A DNA stretch of 13,444 nt, taken from assembly GCA_026709745.1 (NCBI GenBank), contig JAPOSJ010000069.1, positions 1-13,444 of the forward strand, in the 5' to 3' direction. Each line of letters opens with the position of its first letter. The first letter of the stretch is position 1. This document shows, piece by piece, positions 5,932 through 13,387 of this stretch. The stretch comes from Candidatus Dadabacteria bacterium (GTDB taxonomy: Bacteria; Desulfobacterota_D; UBA1144; Nemesobacterales; Nemesobacteraceae). The position numbers were made by a program, and so were the translations under genes. The notes below the pieces were generated by a model. It ran no database searches. It was given only the letters and a program-made list of their open reading frames with translations, and was not told where the DNA came from.

Positions 5932-7182
5932 ATGAAAAATACGAAACATATGATTTTTTTGTTCTGCGTTCTGGGTCTTCTGGCTGCTGTTTCCTTCCAT
6001 TCCTTTCCTGCGTCTGCCCATGAAAGTGACAAGCACACCCTTACCGCGATGGTCTCCGACGTATCAGATGATAAGACTCTTAAGGAATTAGTAGAGCACG
6101 CGGCGGCACATCTTTCAGAAGCCACTACCTTTTCCGATACGCTTGGAACACTGAACGCTTTCAGGAATGAAATGGCGCAATGGAATGACGGTTCTACTTA
6201 CCTTGTTCTTCTCACGGGCAATGGCGGTGTATATGTTCACTCTAGGAACAGAGAACTTGAGGATCAAGACTGGTCCCAGCTTCAAGATGCTGATGGGAAA
6301 AATGTAGGGCAAGAATTTCTAAAAGGAGGTCTTGTGACTTACAGTGCCGGCAAAGCCTACGCACATCCTTTCAAGGCCTCTGTTGTTCCGTTCGCTAATA
6401 CGCGTGAGTCTCAAGGGTCCCAGTTTGTGCTCGTCGGCGGATTTGATTATGAGCCAAGAGAAAAAACTGATAAAAGATCCTATGAGGATGTGGTCAAGGA
6501 ATTGGTCGACTCAGGCATATCTCTAGAGCCAACCAAGAAAGCCCGGCAGATAGGGAGTGCTGAGAAAGAAGACGGCGAAAAGAAGACCGAAGAAGAAAGA
6601 AAACAGGAACTTAAAGCATTTGTAGAAGAGGCAATTCTTTTATTTACAGGTGCTATTGTGCTTCCCGAGATTGATCCCGTGAGGCTGCGCTCTATTTTCA
6701 GGCTTGATAATGGACCATGGAGATACATCTCCACTTATATCTATATAATGGATGGCAATGGCAACGTGATTTTCAACGGGGCGAACAGAAACATTGAGCA
6801 GACCAATCTCCTCGCTGACCCGGATGTCGGGGAGGACATTGCCCGGCTCATCGCCGCCGCGGAGATGCCTGGAGGAGGGTTCGTTAACTATAACTGGGAA
6901 AATCCCGCCATTACGGGTGATGGGGAGCAGCACGGAGGCCCTGGCGGCGATTCGCCGAAGCTTGGCTACACGAAACTCTATAGAACTGACAAGGATAATC
7001 CTTCCGCTCCTGTCTATATCTTCGGTTCGGGTATTTATCTCGGGCAATCAGAAGATGATGGAGGATGCGCTCTTTCGGGCACGGCGGACAGTAAACAGGA
7101 CGCTTTTATTGTTATGCTCATTGTCGTATTCGCAATGCTTTCAGTTTTTTTTGTCCGGCAAAGTCGGCGGGCTGCTGACTGA
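5932..7182 (+). CDS. Exported protein with two Cache-like sensor domains and a Gly-Gly-Cys C-terminal sorting-type signal
   Basis: The ATG at 5932 is preferred over an in-frame ATG at 5878 because it begins a clean signal peptide (MKNTKHMIFLFCVLGLLAAV, cleavage likely after ASA near residue 30). Two regions resemble single Cache (sCache_2-type) ligand-binding domains. The first covers about 48-185 (YLVLLTGNGGVYVHSRN...GKNVGQEFLKGG...FVLVGGFDYEP). The second covers about 225-370 (AFVEEAILLF, YIYIMDGNGNVIFNG, GGGFVNYNWENP, VYIFGSGIYLG). A charged, probably helical linker rich in Glu and Lys joins them. The end is G-G-C-A-L-S-G (Cys379), a transmembrane stretch, then RQSRRAAD, the architecture of Cys-type C-terminal sorting signals such as MYXO-CTERM, Synerg-CTERM or JDVT-CTERM. 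No kinase, HAMP or methyl-accepting domain follows, so it is not a self-contained signal transducer. The ligand is unknown. Confidence 0.82.
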   Translation: MKNTKHMIFLFCVLGLLAAVSFHSFPASAHESDKHTLTAMVSDVSDDKTLKELVEHAAAHLSEATTFSDTLGTLNAFRNEMAQWNDGSTYLVLLTGNGGVYVHSRNRELEDQDWSQLQDADGKNVGQEFLKGGLVTYSAGKAYAHPFKASVVPFANTRESQGSQFVLVGGFDYEPREKTDKRSYEDVVKELVDSGISLEPTKKARQIGSAEKEDGEKKTEEERKQELKAFVEEAILLFTGAIVLPEIDPVRLRSIFRLDNGPWRYISTYIYIMDGNGNVIFNGANRNIEQTNLLADPDVGEDIARLIAAAEMPGGGFVNYNWENPAITGDGEQHGGPGGDSPKLGYTKLYRTDKDNPSAPVYIFGSGIYLGQSEDDGGCALSGTADSKQDAFIVMLIVVFAMLSVFFVRQSRRAAD

Positions 7183-7294
7183 GCTTTGCGGAGCCGTGTG
7201 GTGGCGATTCCGTAATGTCCGTCTGCGTGCCCAGACCCGCTTGTGGTCTCTTGACAGGATTCCACCTTCCGGCACTCTGTCTAGTTCTTTTTCT

Positions 7295-7321
7295 TTAACA
7301 GTTCCACAGATGTGGTAACAT
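7295..7321 (+). promoter_or_regulatory. Candidate promoter of tRNA-Gln/uvrD with internal inverted repeat
   Basis: TTAACA at 7295-7300 (five of six matches to the -35 consensus) is 15 bases from TAACAT at 7316-7321 (four of six to the -10 consensus), giving a start near 7328, about 10 bases before the tRNA. The spacer is short. Between the boxes lies the inverted repeat CCACA-GA-TGTGG (7304-7315), which could be an operator or chance. A TTGACA at 7251-7256 upstream lacks a good -10 partner at normal spacing. Confidence 0.4.
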
Positions 7322-7337
7322 AGGAGTTCTTTGCAAC

Positions 7338-7411
7338 TGGGGCGTCGTCTAACGGCAGGACACCGGGTTTTGGTCCCGGTAGTGGGGGTTCGAGTCCTCC
7401 CGCCCCAGCCA
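7338..7411 (+). tRNA. tRNA-Gln (anticodon UUG), CCA encoded
   Basis: A complete cloverleaf can be drawn. Acceptor arms TGGGGCG (7338-7344) and CGCCCCA (7401-7407) pair fully, followed by discriminator G and an encoded CCA (7409-7411). The anticodon stem CCGGG/CCCGG (7363-7367 and 7375-7379) holds the seven-base loop TTTTGGT with anticodon TTG at 7370-7372, which reads CAA (and CAG by wobble). The T-arm has the standard GGTTCGAGTC core. The gene is 15 bases upstream of the helicase start codon, so both are probably on one primary transcript. Confidence 0.97.
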
Positions 7412-7426
7412 GAAATTCCGATTACC

Positions 7427-9568
7427 ATGCCAAGAGATTATCTCAAACGACTTAATCCTTCCCAGCTAGAGGCTGTAACCCACCCGGAGGGTCCGCTGCT
7501 TGTGCTCGCGGGGCCGGGTTCGGGAAAAACAAGAGTGATAGCACACCGCATCGCTTGGCTTATAGATAATCTTCACGTTCATCTGGAAAACATACTGGCC
7601 GTGACCTTCACCAATAAGGCTGCAGGGGAGATAAAAAAAAGGGTCCGTACCCTGAGCGATGGCGCTGGGGGTGGGATGTGGATGGGCACATTTCATTCCA
7701 TATGCCTTCGTATCCTCAAGGCGGAAACGGATTCTCTTTCCGGCTACACAGAAGATTTTGTTGTCTACGATCAGGACGATCAGATGAGACTTCTTAAGGA
7801 CTGTCTAAAGGAACTTGACTACGGAAAAAATTTTCTTGTACCGAAGAACATACTTTTCGAGTTTGACAAGCTTGAGAACGGCACCATCAGTTCTTTCAGG
7901 GAGGATTTCTACGGCGATGCGCTGCGGAGTGTCTACAATCTGTTCAAAAGCGAGCTCGTCAGGCGAAATGCCATGACGTTCAATGACCTGCTCCGCGTTA
8001 CGTTAAAGCTTCTGCAAGACAACGAAGGGGTGTGCACACGTTATCAGAGCTGGTTCTCTCACGTTCTTGTCGATGAGTATCAGGACACGAACCCGGTTCA
8101 GTACGGCTTTGTGCAAATTCTCTCCAAGCGTCACCGGAACATCTTTGTCGTCGGCGACGACAGCCAGTCGATTTACGGGTGGAGGGGTGCCGATCTTAAC
8201 AACATTCTTGACTTCGAGAGGGATTTTCCGGGTGCGAAGGTGGTAAAGCTCGAGAGAAACTACCGCTCCACGGAGAACATACTCTGCATTGCTAACTCGG
8301 TGATAGAGAGAAACCTCAGGAGGAAGGAAAAGACTCTCTGGACTGAAAACCCAAAAGGGGAGAAAGCCGTGCTTTTCCGTGCGGGCGACAGCGAGGACGA
8401 AGCCTTCTTTGTGGCAAGTAGGATTTCTCATCTGGTTGAATCCAAGGGGCTTGGCTGGGATGGCATCGCGGTTTTCTACAGGGCCAACTTTCAGTCAAGG
8501 GTTATAGAGGATGCGCTTAGGGCGCGGCGGATTCCCTACAGAATAGTGTCGGGAGTTGGCTTTTACCAGAGAGCGGAGATAAAGGACGTAATTGCCTATC
8601 TAAGACTTGTGCAGAACCCGAGCGACGACGTGAGTTTCGAGAGAATAGTGAACGTACCGCCTAGGAGAATAGGGGAGGCGACAGTCAGCAAGTTGCGGGG
8701 GGTTGCACGGACGGATGGGTTTGCCCTTACGGATGCTGTTCGATACTGTGGAGAGCATGAACTTCTGCCCGATAGCGCCCAGTCTGCACTTTGCGGATTT
8801 ATGAATATTCTGGAGGAACTTCGGGATGCGGCGCGGGATCGCCCTGCGGCAGGGGTTATAAAGTTGCTTCTTGACCGTACGAAATATATTGACTATCTGG
8901 GGAATGATCACCCCAGGGTGGAAAATGTAAATGAGCTTTTAGCGGCGGCCGAGATAGCCGAAGATATAAGCCTTTCCGATTTTCTTGATCTGGTACTGCT
9001 TTCAACCGACGAGGACAGAGCGGATTCCGAAGGGAAGAAGGTTTCCCTGATGACAATTCATGCTGCTCAGGGACTTGAGTTTCCCGCAGTGTTCGTGGTC
9101 GGGGTGAACGATGGGCTGCTTCCGCACAGCAGGGCCGCGCAGACTCTGTCGGGAACCGAGGAGGAAAGAAGACTTTTCTATGTGGCGATAACTCGGGCAG
9201 AGAAGTACCTTCATATAAGCCACTATTCAAAAAAAGCAGGCTCGGGGCCTGGGAATAAGGCTGAAAAGTCGATTTTTCTTGATGATATACCGCCGGCATA
9301 CCTGACCCATGAATCCAGACGGAAGGAACTCTCAAAGCCCTACTCAGGTCGCACACACGATGCGTCCTCGCCTCCAAGGTCTGCTCCCGCCTCCTCATCA
9401 AAAAATGCCGGTCAGGGTTTCAGGTCCGGACAGAAGGTGGAACATGAAATTTTCGGTCCTGGGACCGTTAAAAAGGTCAACGGAAAAGGTGAAGATGCCG
9501 TGGTCACCGTCTCTTTTCTCATCTCGGGGGTAAAAAAAATCGTCGCGAGTTTTCTTATTCCCTCTTAG
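7427..9568 (+). CDS. UvrD/PcrA-type superfamily 1 DNA helicase
   Basis: An ATP-driven 3'-5' DNA helicase of the UvrD/Rep/PcrA group (repair, fork restart). The frame is open back through the tRNA, but the protein must start after it; the ATG at 7427 gives a typical LNPSQLEAV Q-motif at once and 713 residues. Motifs in order are Walker A GPGSGKT (29-35), TFTNKAA, GTFHSICLRIL, Walker B DEYQD (216-220), GDDSQSIYGWRGAD, ERNYRS, IHAAQGLEF (544-552) and YVAITRAE with Arg590. Motif V has Gln548 where Lys is usual (HxAKGLEF). A C-terminal Tudor-like domain follows a low-complexity Ser/Pro/Ala linker (GQKVEHEIFGPGTVKKV...), as in PcrA/UvrD. There is no Shine-Dalgarno sequence in the 15 bases between the tRNA CCA and the ATG. 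The TAG stop overlaps the TAA of the convergent selO gene. The exact orthologue (uvrD, pcrA or rep) is not settled. Confidence 0.94.
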   Translation: MPRDYLKRLNPSQLEAVTHPEGPLLVLAGPGSGKTRVIAHRIAWLIDNLHVHLENILAVTFTNKAAGEIKKRVRTLSDGAGGGMWMGTFHSICLRILKAETDSLSGYTEDFVVYDQDDQMRLLKDCLKELDYGKNFLVPKNILFEFDKLENGTISSFREDFYGDALRSVYNLFKSELVRRNAMTFNDLLRVTLKLLQDNEGVCTRYQSWFSHVLVDEYQDTNPVQYGFVQILSKRHRNIFVVGDDSQSIYGWRGADLNNILDFERDFPGAKVVKLERNYRSTENILCIANSVIERNLRRKEKTLWTENPKGEKAVLFRAGDSEDEAFFVASRISHLVESKGLGWDGIAVFYRANFQSRVIEDALRARRIPYRIVSGVGFYQRAEIKDVIAYLRLVQNPSDDVSFERIVNVPPRRIGEATVSKLRGVARTDGFALTDAVRYCGEHELLPDSAQSALCGFMNILEELRDAARDRPAAGVIKLLLDRTKYIDYLGNDHPRVENVNELLAAAEIAEDISLSDFLDLVLLSTDEDRADSEGKKVSLMTIHAAQGLEFPAVFVVGVNDGLLPHSRAAQTLSGTEEERRLFYVAITRAEKYLHISHYSKKAGSGPGNKAEKSIFLDDIPPAYLTHESRRKELSKPYSGRTHDASSPPRSAPASSSKNAGQGFRSGQKVEHEIFGPGTVKKVNGKGEDAVVTVSFLISGVKKIVASFLIPS

Positions 9569-11031
9569 GAAAAGCAGCTTACGACCAGCCCCTTTGCCCA
9601 CTCTGGAGAGGTCCCCGCGTAGCTTTCATATTGCGGCTGCTCTGAGAACGGATTCTCGAATATCCTCTTTACTTTTTCTATTTCCGAGTAGTCCCCGCGC
9701 TCAACTGCGTCTCGTATCGCCGTCTCCATTATGTGGTTTCTCAGAACATACTTGGGGTTTACGGAGTCCATAAGTTTTCTTCTCTCGTTATCGGTTGGCG
9801 AGTTTTCCTGAAGCTCCCCAGCATACTCCGATATCCACCGTTGCCACTTCCCCGAGACAGAGCCAAGCCATGGGTTTTCCATGAAGGAGCCATTCTTCTT
9901 TACCTTGGAGATACTGCGAAAAAAGATATGGTAGTCGGTTTCGTCTTCTGAGAGCATTCCTAGGGTTTTCTCGATAAAGCGCAGAGACTGCCTTTTCTCC
10001 TTGCTGAATCCGAACTTTCGAAGCATAAGCTTTTTGTAGGCTGAAGAGAAATCCGTGTTGTAGGCTTCAAGAGCCCCTGCTATCTCTTCTTCGTCCACAA
10101 GACCTTTCAGGCATTTTGCGAATTTCTCAAGATTCCACCGTCCGATCGCGGGTTGGTTTACGTAGCTGTACCTGCCAAAATGATCTGAATGGTTTGGAGT
10201 GTAGTCCCTTTCGAGATTTTCGAAGAATCCGTATGGTCCGTAGTCGAGGGTAAGTCCTATTATGGACATGTTGTCGGTATTCATCACCCCGTGAGTGAAG
10301 CCGTAAGCCTGCCACCGGGCAATCGTCTCAGCTGTTTTTTCTGCAGTCTTGAGCAGAAGAAGTCCGTAGCCATTCTTTGTTCCGTGTGGAATTTCGGGGT
10401 AATAGCCTGCTATTACGTAATCTGCAAGCATTCTCACACTTTCCTTTTCTCCCCTGTAGTAAAATCCCTCAAAGGAGCCGAAGCGCACATGGGTCCGGGC
10501 GACACGGAGCATCATCGCAGCGGGTTCTCTTGTTTCCCTCTCGATTTTCTCGGTCCCTCCCGTGATGCAGAGTGCCCTAGTGGAAGGAATCCCCAGATGA
10601 TGGAGAGCCTCGCTTCCAAGGTACTCCCTTATGCAGGAGCGAAGCGTTGCCCTGCCATCAAATCCTCTTGAAAACCTGCTAGCCCCACACCCCTTCAGGT
10701 GAAGATCCCATCCTCGGCCGCTCCCGTCTACTATTTGCCCTAGAAGAAGAGCTCTTCCGTCCCCAAGATTGGGGTTGTAGACGCCGAACTGCCACCCTGC
10801 GTAGTACATCGCCAAAGGATCCGCTCCGGGAATCGGTCTTTTTCCGCATAGGTATTCTGCGAGAAGGGGGTTATGTTCTTCGCCCGGGTCTATTCCTATT
10901 TTCGCTGCCAGCTTCCCATTAAATGCAATAATGTGAGGGTGTATGAACCCTGCGGGATCTTTTTTCTCGTAGAACTCTGGTGGTAGCTGTGCGTAGGCGT
11001 TCTCAAAGCGAAGCTCCGTTATCTTTTTCAT
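9565..11031 (-). CDS. selO: Protein adenylyltransferase SelO (YdiU/UPF0061)
   Basis: A pseudokinase-fold enzyme that transfers AMP from ATP to Ser/Thr/Tyr of target proteins, linked in E. coli to redox stress. At 488 residues it has family length. Characteristic blocks are YAGWQFGVYNPNLGDGRALLLG (78-99), LKGCGASRFSR, LRSCIREYLGSEALHHLGIP, HVRFGSFE, WQAYGFTHGVMNTDNMSI, LDYGPYGFF and NHSDHFGRY. The residues known in the family for nucleotide and metal handling are present: Arg93, Lys113, Glu136, Arg176, Arg183, Asp253, Asn254 and Asp263. The antepenultimate Cys486 (ending SCFS) corresponds to the selenocysteine of animal SelO and the C-terminal Cys of E. coli. The activation-region Cys that pairs with it in E. 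coli appears to be Pro279 here (TPNHSD instead of ICNHSD). AGGAAG lies immediately before the ATG. The stop codon overlaps uvrD. Confidence 0.95.
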   Translation of the reverse strand: MKKITELRFENAYAQLPPEFYEKKDPAGFIHPHIIAFNGKLAAKIGIDPGEEHNPLLAEYLCGKRPIPGADPLAMYYAGWQFGVYNPNLGDGRALLLGQIVDGSGRGWDLHLKGCGASRFSRGFDGRATLRSCIREYLGSEALHHLGIPSTRALCITGGTEKIERETREPAAMMLRVARTHVRFGSFEGFYYRGEKESVRMLADYVIAGYYPEIPHGTKNGYGLLLLKTAEKTAETIARWQAYGFTHGVMNTDNMSIIGLTLDYGPYGFFENLERDYTPNHSDHFGRYSYVNQPAIGRWNLEKFAKCLKGLVDEEEIAGALEAYNTDFSSAYKKLMLRKFGFSKEKRQSLRFIEKTLGMLSEDETDYHIFFRSISKVKKNGSFMENPWLGSVSGKWQRWISEYAGELQENSPTDNERRKLMDSVNPKYVLRNHIMETAIRDAVERGDYSEIEKVKRIFENPFSEQPQYESYAGTSPEWAKGLVVSCFS

Positions 11032-11127
11032 CTTCCTGCTCCAGCTGATCCTTGGCAGACCCTGTCAGCGGAAAGTGCAAAAAATTCCCGCAGTTGAGTC
11101 CGGTTACATGATGGGCCGATAAGGAAG

Positions 11128-11143
11128 TATAATATTTCGGGGA
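11128..11143 (+). promoter_or_regulatory. -10 box and ribosome binding site of the DUF2103 gene
   Basis: A perfect TATAAT at 11128-11133 lies in the gap between divergent selO and the DUF2103 gene. The -35 is weak (GTTACA at 11103-11108, 19 bases away). CGGGGA at 11138-11143, six bases before ATG 11150, is the ribosome binding site and decides the start against the in-frame TTG at 11144. If this -10 is used, the leader is very short (about 10 bases). Confidence 0.45.
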
Positions 11144-11149
11144 TTGATT

Positions 11150-11434
11150 ATGAAATACAGAAAAAACAAGATAAAAACCGAACATTCCATAATAAAGGGA
11201 CTGCGCCGTTTTCTAGAGGACAACGTTTCGGGGCTTGAGCACGTGACTGGGATTATCCCTGGAGAGATAAAGGTCGGCCGCTCTACCGGGGAGAATATCG
11301 CAGTTGTCTACAAGTACAGCACCCGAAGCGGGGCCAAGCTGATAGCAAGAAGCGGTACCTCGGTGCAGGAAGTGTTCATCATAACGAAGGACCCGGAGGA
11401 TTTGAAGGCTGTAATAGAACTCTCAGGCAAATGA
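11150..11434 (+). CDS. DUF2103 family protein
   Basis: A small basic cytoplasmic protein of 94 residues from ATG 11150. It matches the DUF2103 pattern (family described as predicted metal-binding). An N-terminal KTEHSIIKGLRRFLE helix is followed by IIPGEIKVGRSTGE, then a beta-rich YKYSTRSGAKLIARSGTSVQEVFIIT segment, which is the most conserved part of the family, and a closing helix DPEDLKAVIEL. No cysteines are present; His12 and His32 are the only histidines, so a metal role is not obvious. Function is unknown. It is transcribed towards dnaE and its last 12 bases overlap the 3' end of dnaE on the other strand. The overlap makes co-transcription with dnaE impossible and antisense interference possible. 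Confidence 0.8.
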   Translation: MKYRKNKIKTEHSIIKGLRRFLEDNVSGLEHVTGIIPGEIKVGRSTGENIAVVYKYSTRSGAKLIARSGTSVQEVFIITKDPEDLKAVIELSGK

Positions 11435-13375
11435 GCCTTCCCTGAGAGTCACCACTCCTTCCCCGAGCAATCTCTCCACGTTTTCTATTAACTTGTCACC
11501 GAAGTCCACCTTGCAATTTCCGACCTTTAGAAGAGCTTCTGACCGATCCGTCTTGAGGTCTATTATCACGGTTGAACTTCCAGGAAACTTCTTGAGGATT
11601 TCCCTCAGGCCAGCTAAGTTCTCCTCGCTCGCCGCTTCACTGGTGATGCTTATGCGGACCGCGGCGTTTGTTCTGACTTCCTCAAGCGAGGAGATGTCGC
11701 TTACGAGCAGACGTATCTTCTCGTCGACCACCTCCGCTTTTGCCCTGACTATTATCGGTTCAATTTTCTGTTCAAGTAGCACTCGGGAGCGCTGAAGGGT
11801 GTCGTTGAAGATAATTGCCTCGGTAAATCCGTTCATGTCTTCTAGCGTCATGTACCCGAGGAGGCTTGTGCCTTTCTTGGTATTTTTTATCTCTATTGAT
11901 CTCACAACCCCAGCTATCCTAACCTCCGTTCCGTCTTTTACCTGTTTTACGGACTCACTATTGTGAAGAGATCTGTATTTTCCAAGCTCGGAGGAATACT
12001 TCTCGAGCGGATGAGACGATATGAAGAACCCGAGGACCTCAAGTTCATTCGCAAGCCTCGTGCGGTCATCCCACCTCTCGGTTTCGACAAGTTTCGGTAT
12101 GTCCACCGAATCTGAGATGTCAAACAGCATTCCCTGACCATTTGCTGGCGTGTGATTTTTTATCGAGTTATAGTTCATCAGGGGATCAATAGAACCAAAA
12201 AGGCACGCCCTGTTTGGCTCGAGGGAATCGAACACTCCTCCCCTTATCATGCTTTCAAACGCCTTTTTGTTGAGTTTTTTTGAGTCCACCCTAGCACAGA
12301 AATCCGTAACAGACCCGAATGGTCCGTCCTTTTCCCTGCTTTTCGCTATTTCCTCGATCAGGCTGTCGCCGACGTATTTGATACCACTAAACCCGAACCG
12401 TATCTTTGCATCGCAGACAGTGAACCCGGAGGAACTCTGGTTTATATCCGGCTGTAGTACCTGGATTCCGAGTTTTCTGCACTCGGTTATGCAGGAAATT
12501 AATTTGTCAAAGTTATGTGCCTCAACAGACATAAAAGCCGCCATGAATTCGCCAGTATAGTGAGCCTTGAGATAGGCTGTCTGGTAGGTAATCATGGCGT
12601 AGGCGGCGCTGTGGCTTTTGTTAAAAGAGTATTCGGCGAAATTTTCCATTGTGTCGAAAAGTTCCGTGGCGAGTTTTCTCTCAATACCTTTTTTCTGTGC
12701 CCCGTTGAGGAATCTTTTTCTCTGTGCCTTCATCTCATTTGATTTCTTTTTGCCCATCGCTCTTCGCAGAAGATCTGCCTCTCCCATTGTGAAACCCGCA
12801 AGCTCGCTTGCCGTCTGCATTATCTGCTCCTGATAAACGAAAAGACCATATGTTTCCCTCAGTATTTCCCGGAGCGCAGGATGCGGAAAGTCAACAGTTC
12901 CCCCGTTCTTTCTTCGGATAAATTCCTCCACCATTCCGCTGTCAAGGGGGCCGGGACGGTAAAGTGCCAGCGCGGCCGTTATGTCTTCGAACTCTGTGGG
13001 CCGTAGCTTGGCCAGAAGATCTTTCATCCCTGGGGATTCCACCTGAAATATCCCCATTGTGGCTCCTTCACGAAGTAAGGAGTAGACCTTGGGGTCATCA
13101 AGTGCTATTCTTTCAAGGTCAAATTCCTTTCCTTGTTTTTCTCTTATGTACTTGACTGCCTTGTCAAGTATGGTCAGGGTCTTAAGGCCAAGGAAATCGA
13201 ACTTAACAAAGCCCAGCTTTTCTATTGAACTCATGTCGAACTGGGTAACAGTCTCGTTTTTGCTTCCTTTGTAAAGCGGTATATAGTCGGCAAGCGGCTC
13301 GTTCGATATGACTACGCCGGCCGCGTGGGTGGAAGAGTGGCGCACCATGTTTTCAAGCGATTTAGCAAGCTCCAC
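11423..13375 (-). CDS. dnaE: DNA polymerase III alpha subunit, C-terminal 650 codons downstream of an in-frame stop
   Basis: The replicative polymerase catalytic subunit; this part covers fingers, thumb-adjacent and C-terminal domains. Conserved blocks are SSTHAAGVVIS (14-24), VKFDFLGLKTLTIL with the third catalytic Asp (Asp60, equivalent to E. coli Asp555), GIFQVES (108-114), LYRPGPL, YQEQIM, RRAMGKK, FNKSHSAAYA (251-260), helix-hairpin-helix region, an internal clamp-binding motif QGMLF (414-418), and an OB fold (about 484-560). The first two catalytic aspartates and the PHP domain lie beyond the right edge. The listed start is a GTG at 13373-13375, but this is only the first possible start after an in-frame TAA (13388-13390). 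No ribosome binding site precedes it and DnaE normally continues upstream without a break, so a true initiation here is unlikely. The gene ends in TGA overlapping DUF2103. Confidence 0.9.
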   Translation of the reverse strand: MELAKSLENMVRHSSTHAAGVVISNEPLADYIPLYKGSKNETVTQFDMSSIEKLGFVKFDFLGLKTLTILDKAVKYIREKQGKEFDLERIALDDPKVYSLLREGATMGIFQVESPGMKDLLAKLRPTEFEDITAALALYRPGPLDSGMVEEFIRRKNGGTVDFPHPALREILRETYGLFVYQEQIMQTASELAGFTMGEADLLRRAMGKKKSNEMKAQRKRFLNGAQKKGIERKLATELFDTMENFAEYSFNKSHSAAYAMITYQTAYLKAHYTGEFMAAFMSVEAHNFDKLISCITECRKLGIQVLQPDINQSSSGFTVCDAKIRFGFSGIKYVGDSLIEEIAKSREKDGPFGSVTDFCARVDSKKLNKKAFESMIRGGVFDSLEPNRACLFGSIDPLMNYNSIKNHTPANGQGMLFDISDSVDIPKLVETERWDDRTRLANELEVLGFFISSHPLEKYSSELGKYRSLHNSESVKQVKDGTEVRIAGVVRSIEIKNTKKGTSLLGYMTLEDMNGFTEAIIFNDTLQRSRVLLEQKIEPIIVRAKAEVVDEKIRLLVSDISSLEEVRTNAAVRISITSEAASEENLAGLREILKKFPGSSTVIIDLKTDRSEALLKVGNCKVDFGDKLIENVERLLGEGVVTLREGSFA

Positions 13376-13387
13376 GACTTCAACAAG

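Noticed and set aside
5589..6125. 178-codon open frame on the - strand across the SRCR/Cache junction
   Set aside because: It is antisense to two genes with clear domains, has a low-complexity translation and shows no family resemblance.
7338..7411. tRNA-Gln as an integration site for a genomic island
   Set aside because: No second copy of the tRNA 3' end and no integrase were seen; the accessory genes lie on the 5' side of the tRNA, not the usual 3' side.
7331..7426. N-terminal extension of the helicase through the tRNA gene
   Set aside because: The extension is a translation of the tRNA sequence; helicase homology begins just after the ATG at 7427.
10189..10671. 160-codon open frame on the + strand
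   Set aside because: It is antisense to the well-conserved core of selO and has no recognisable features.
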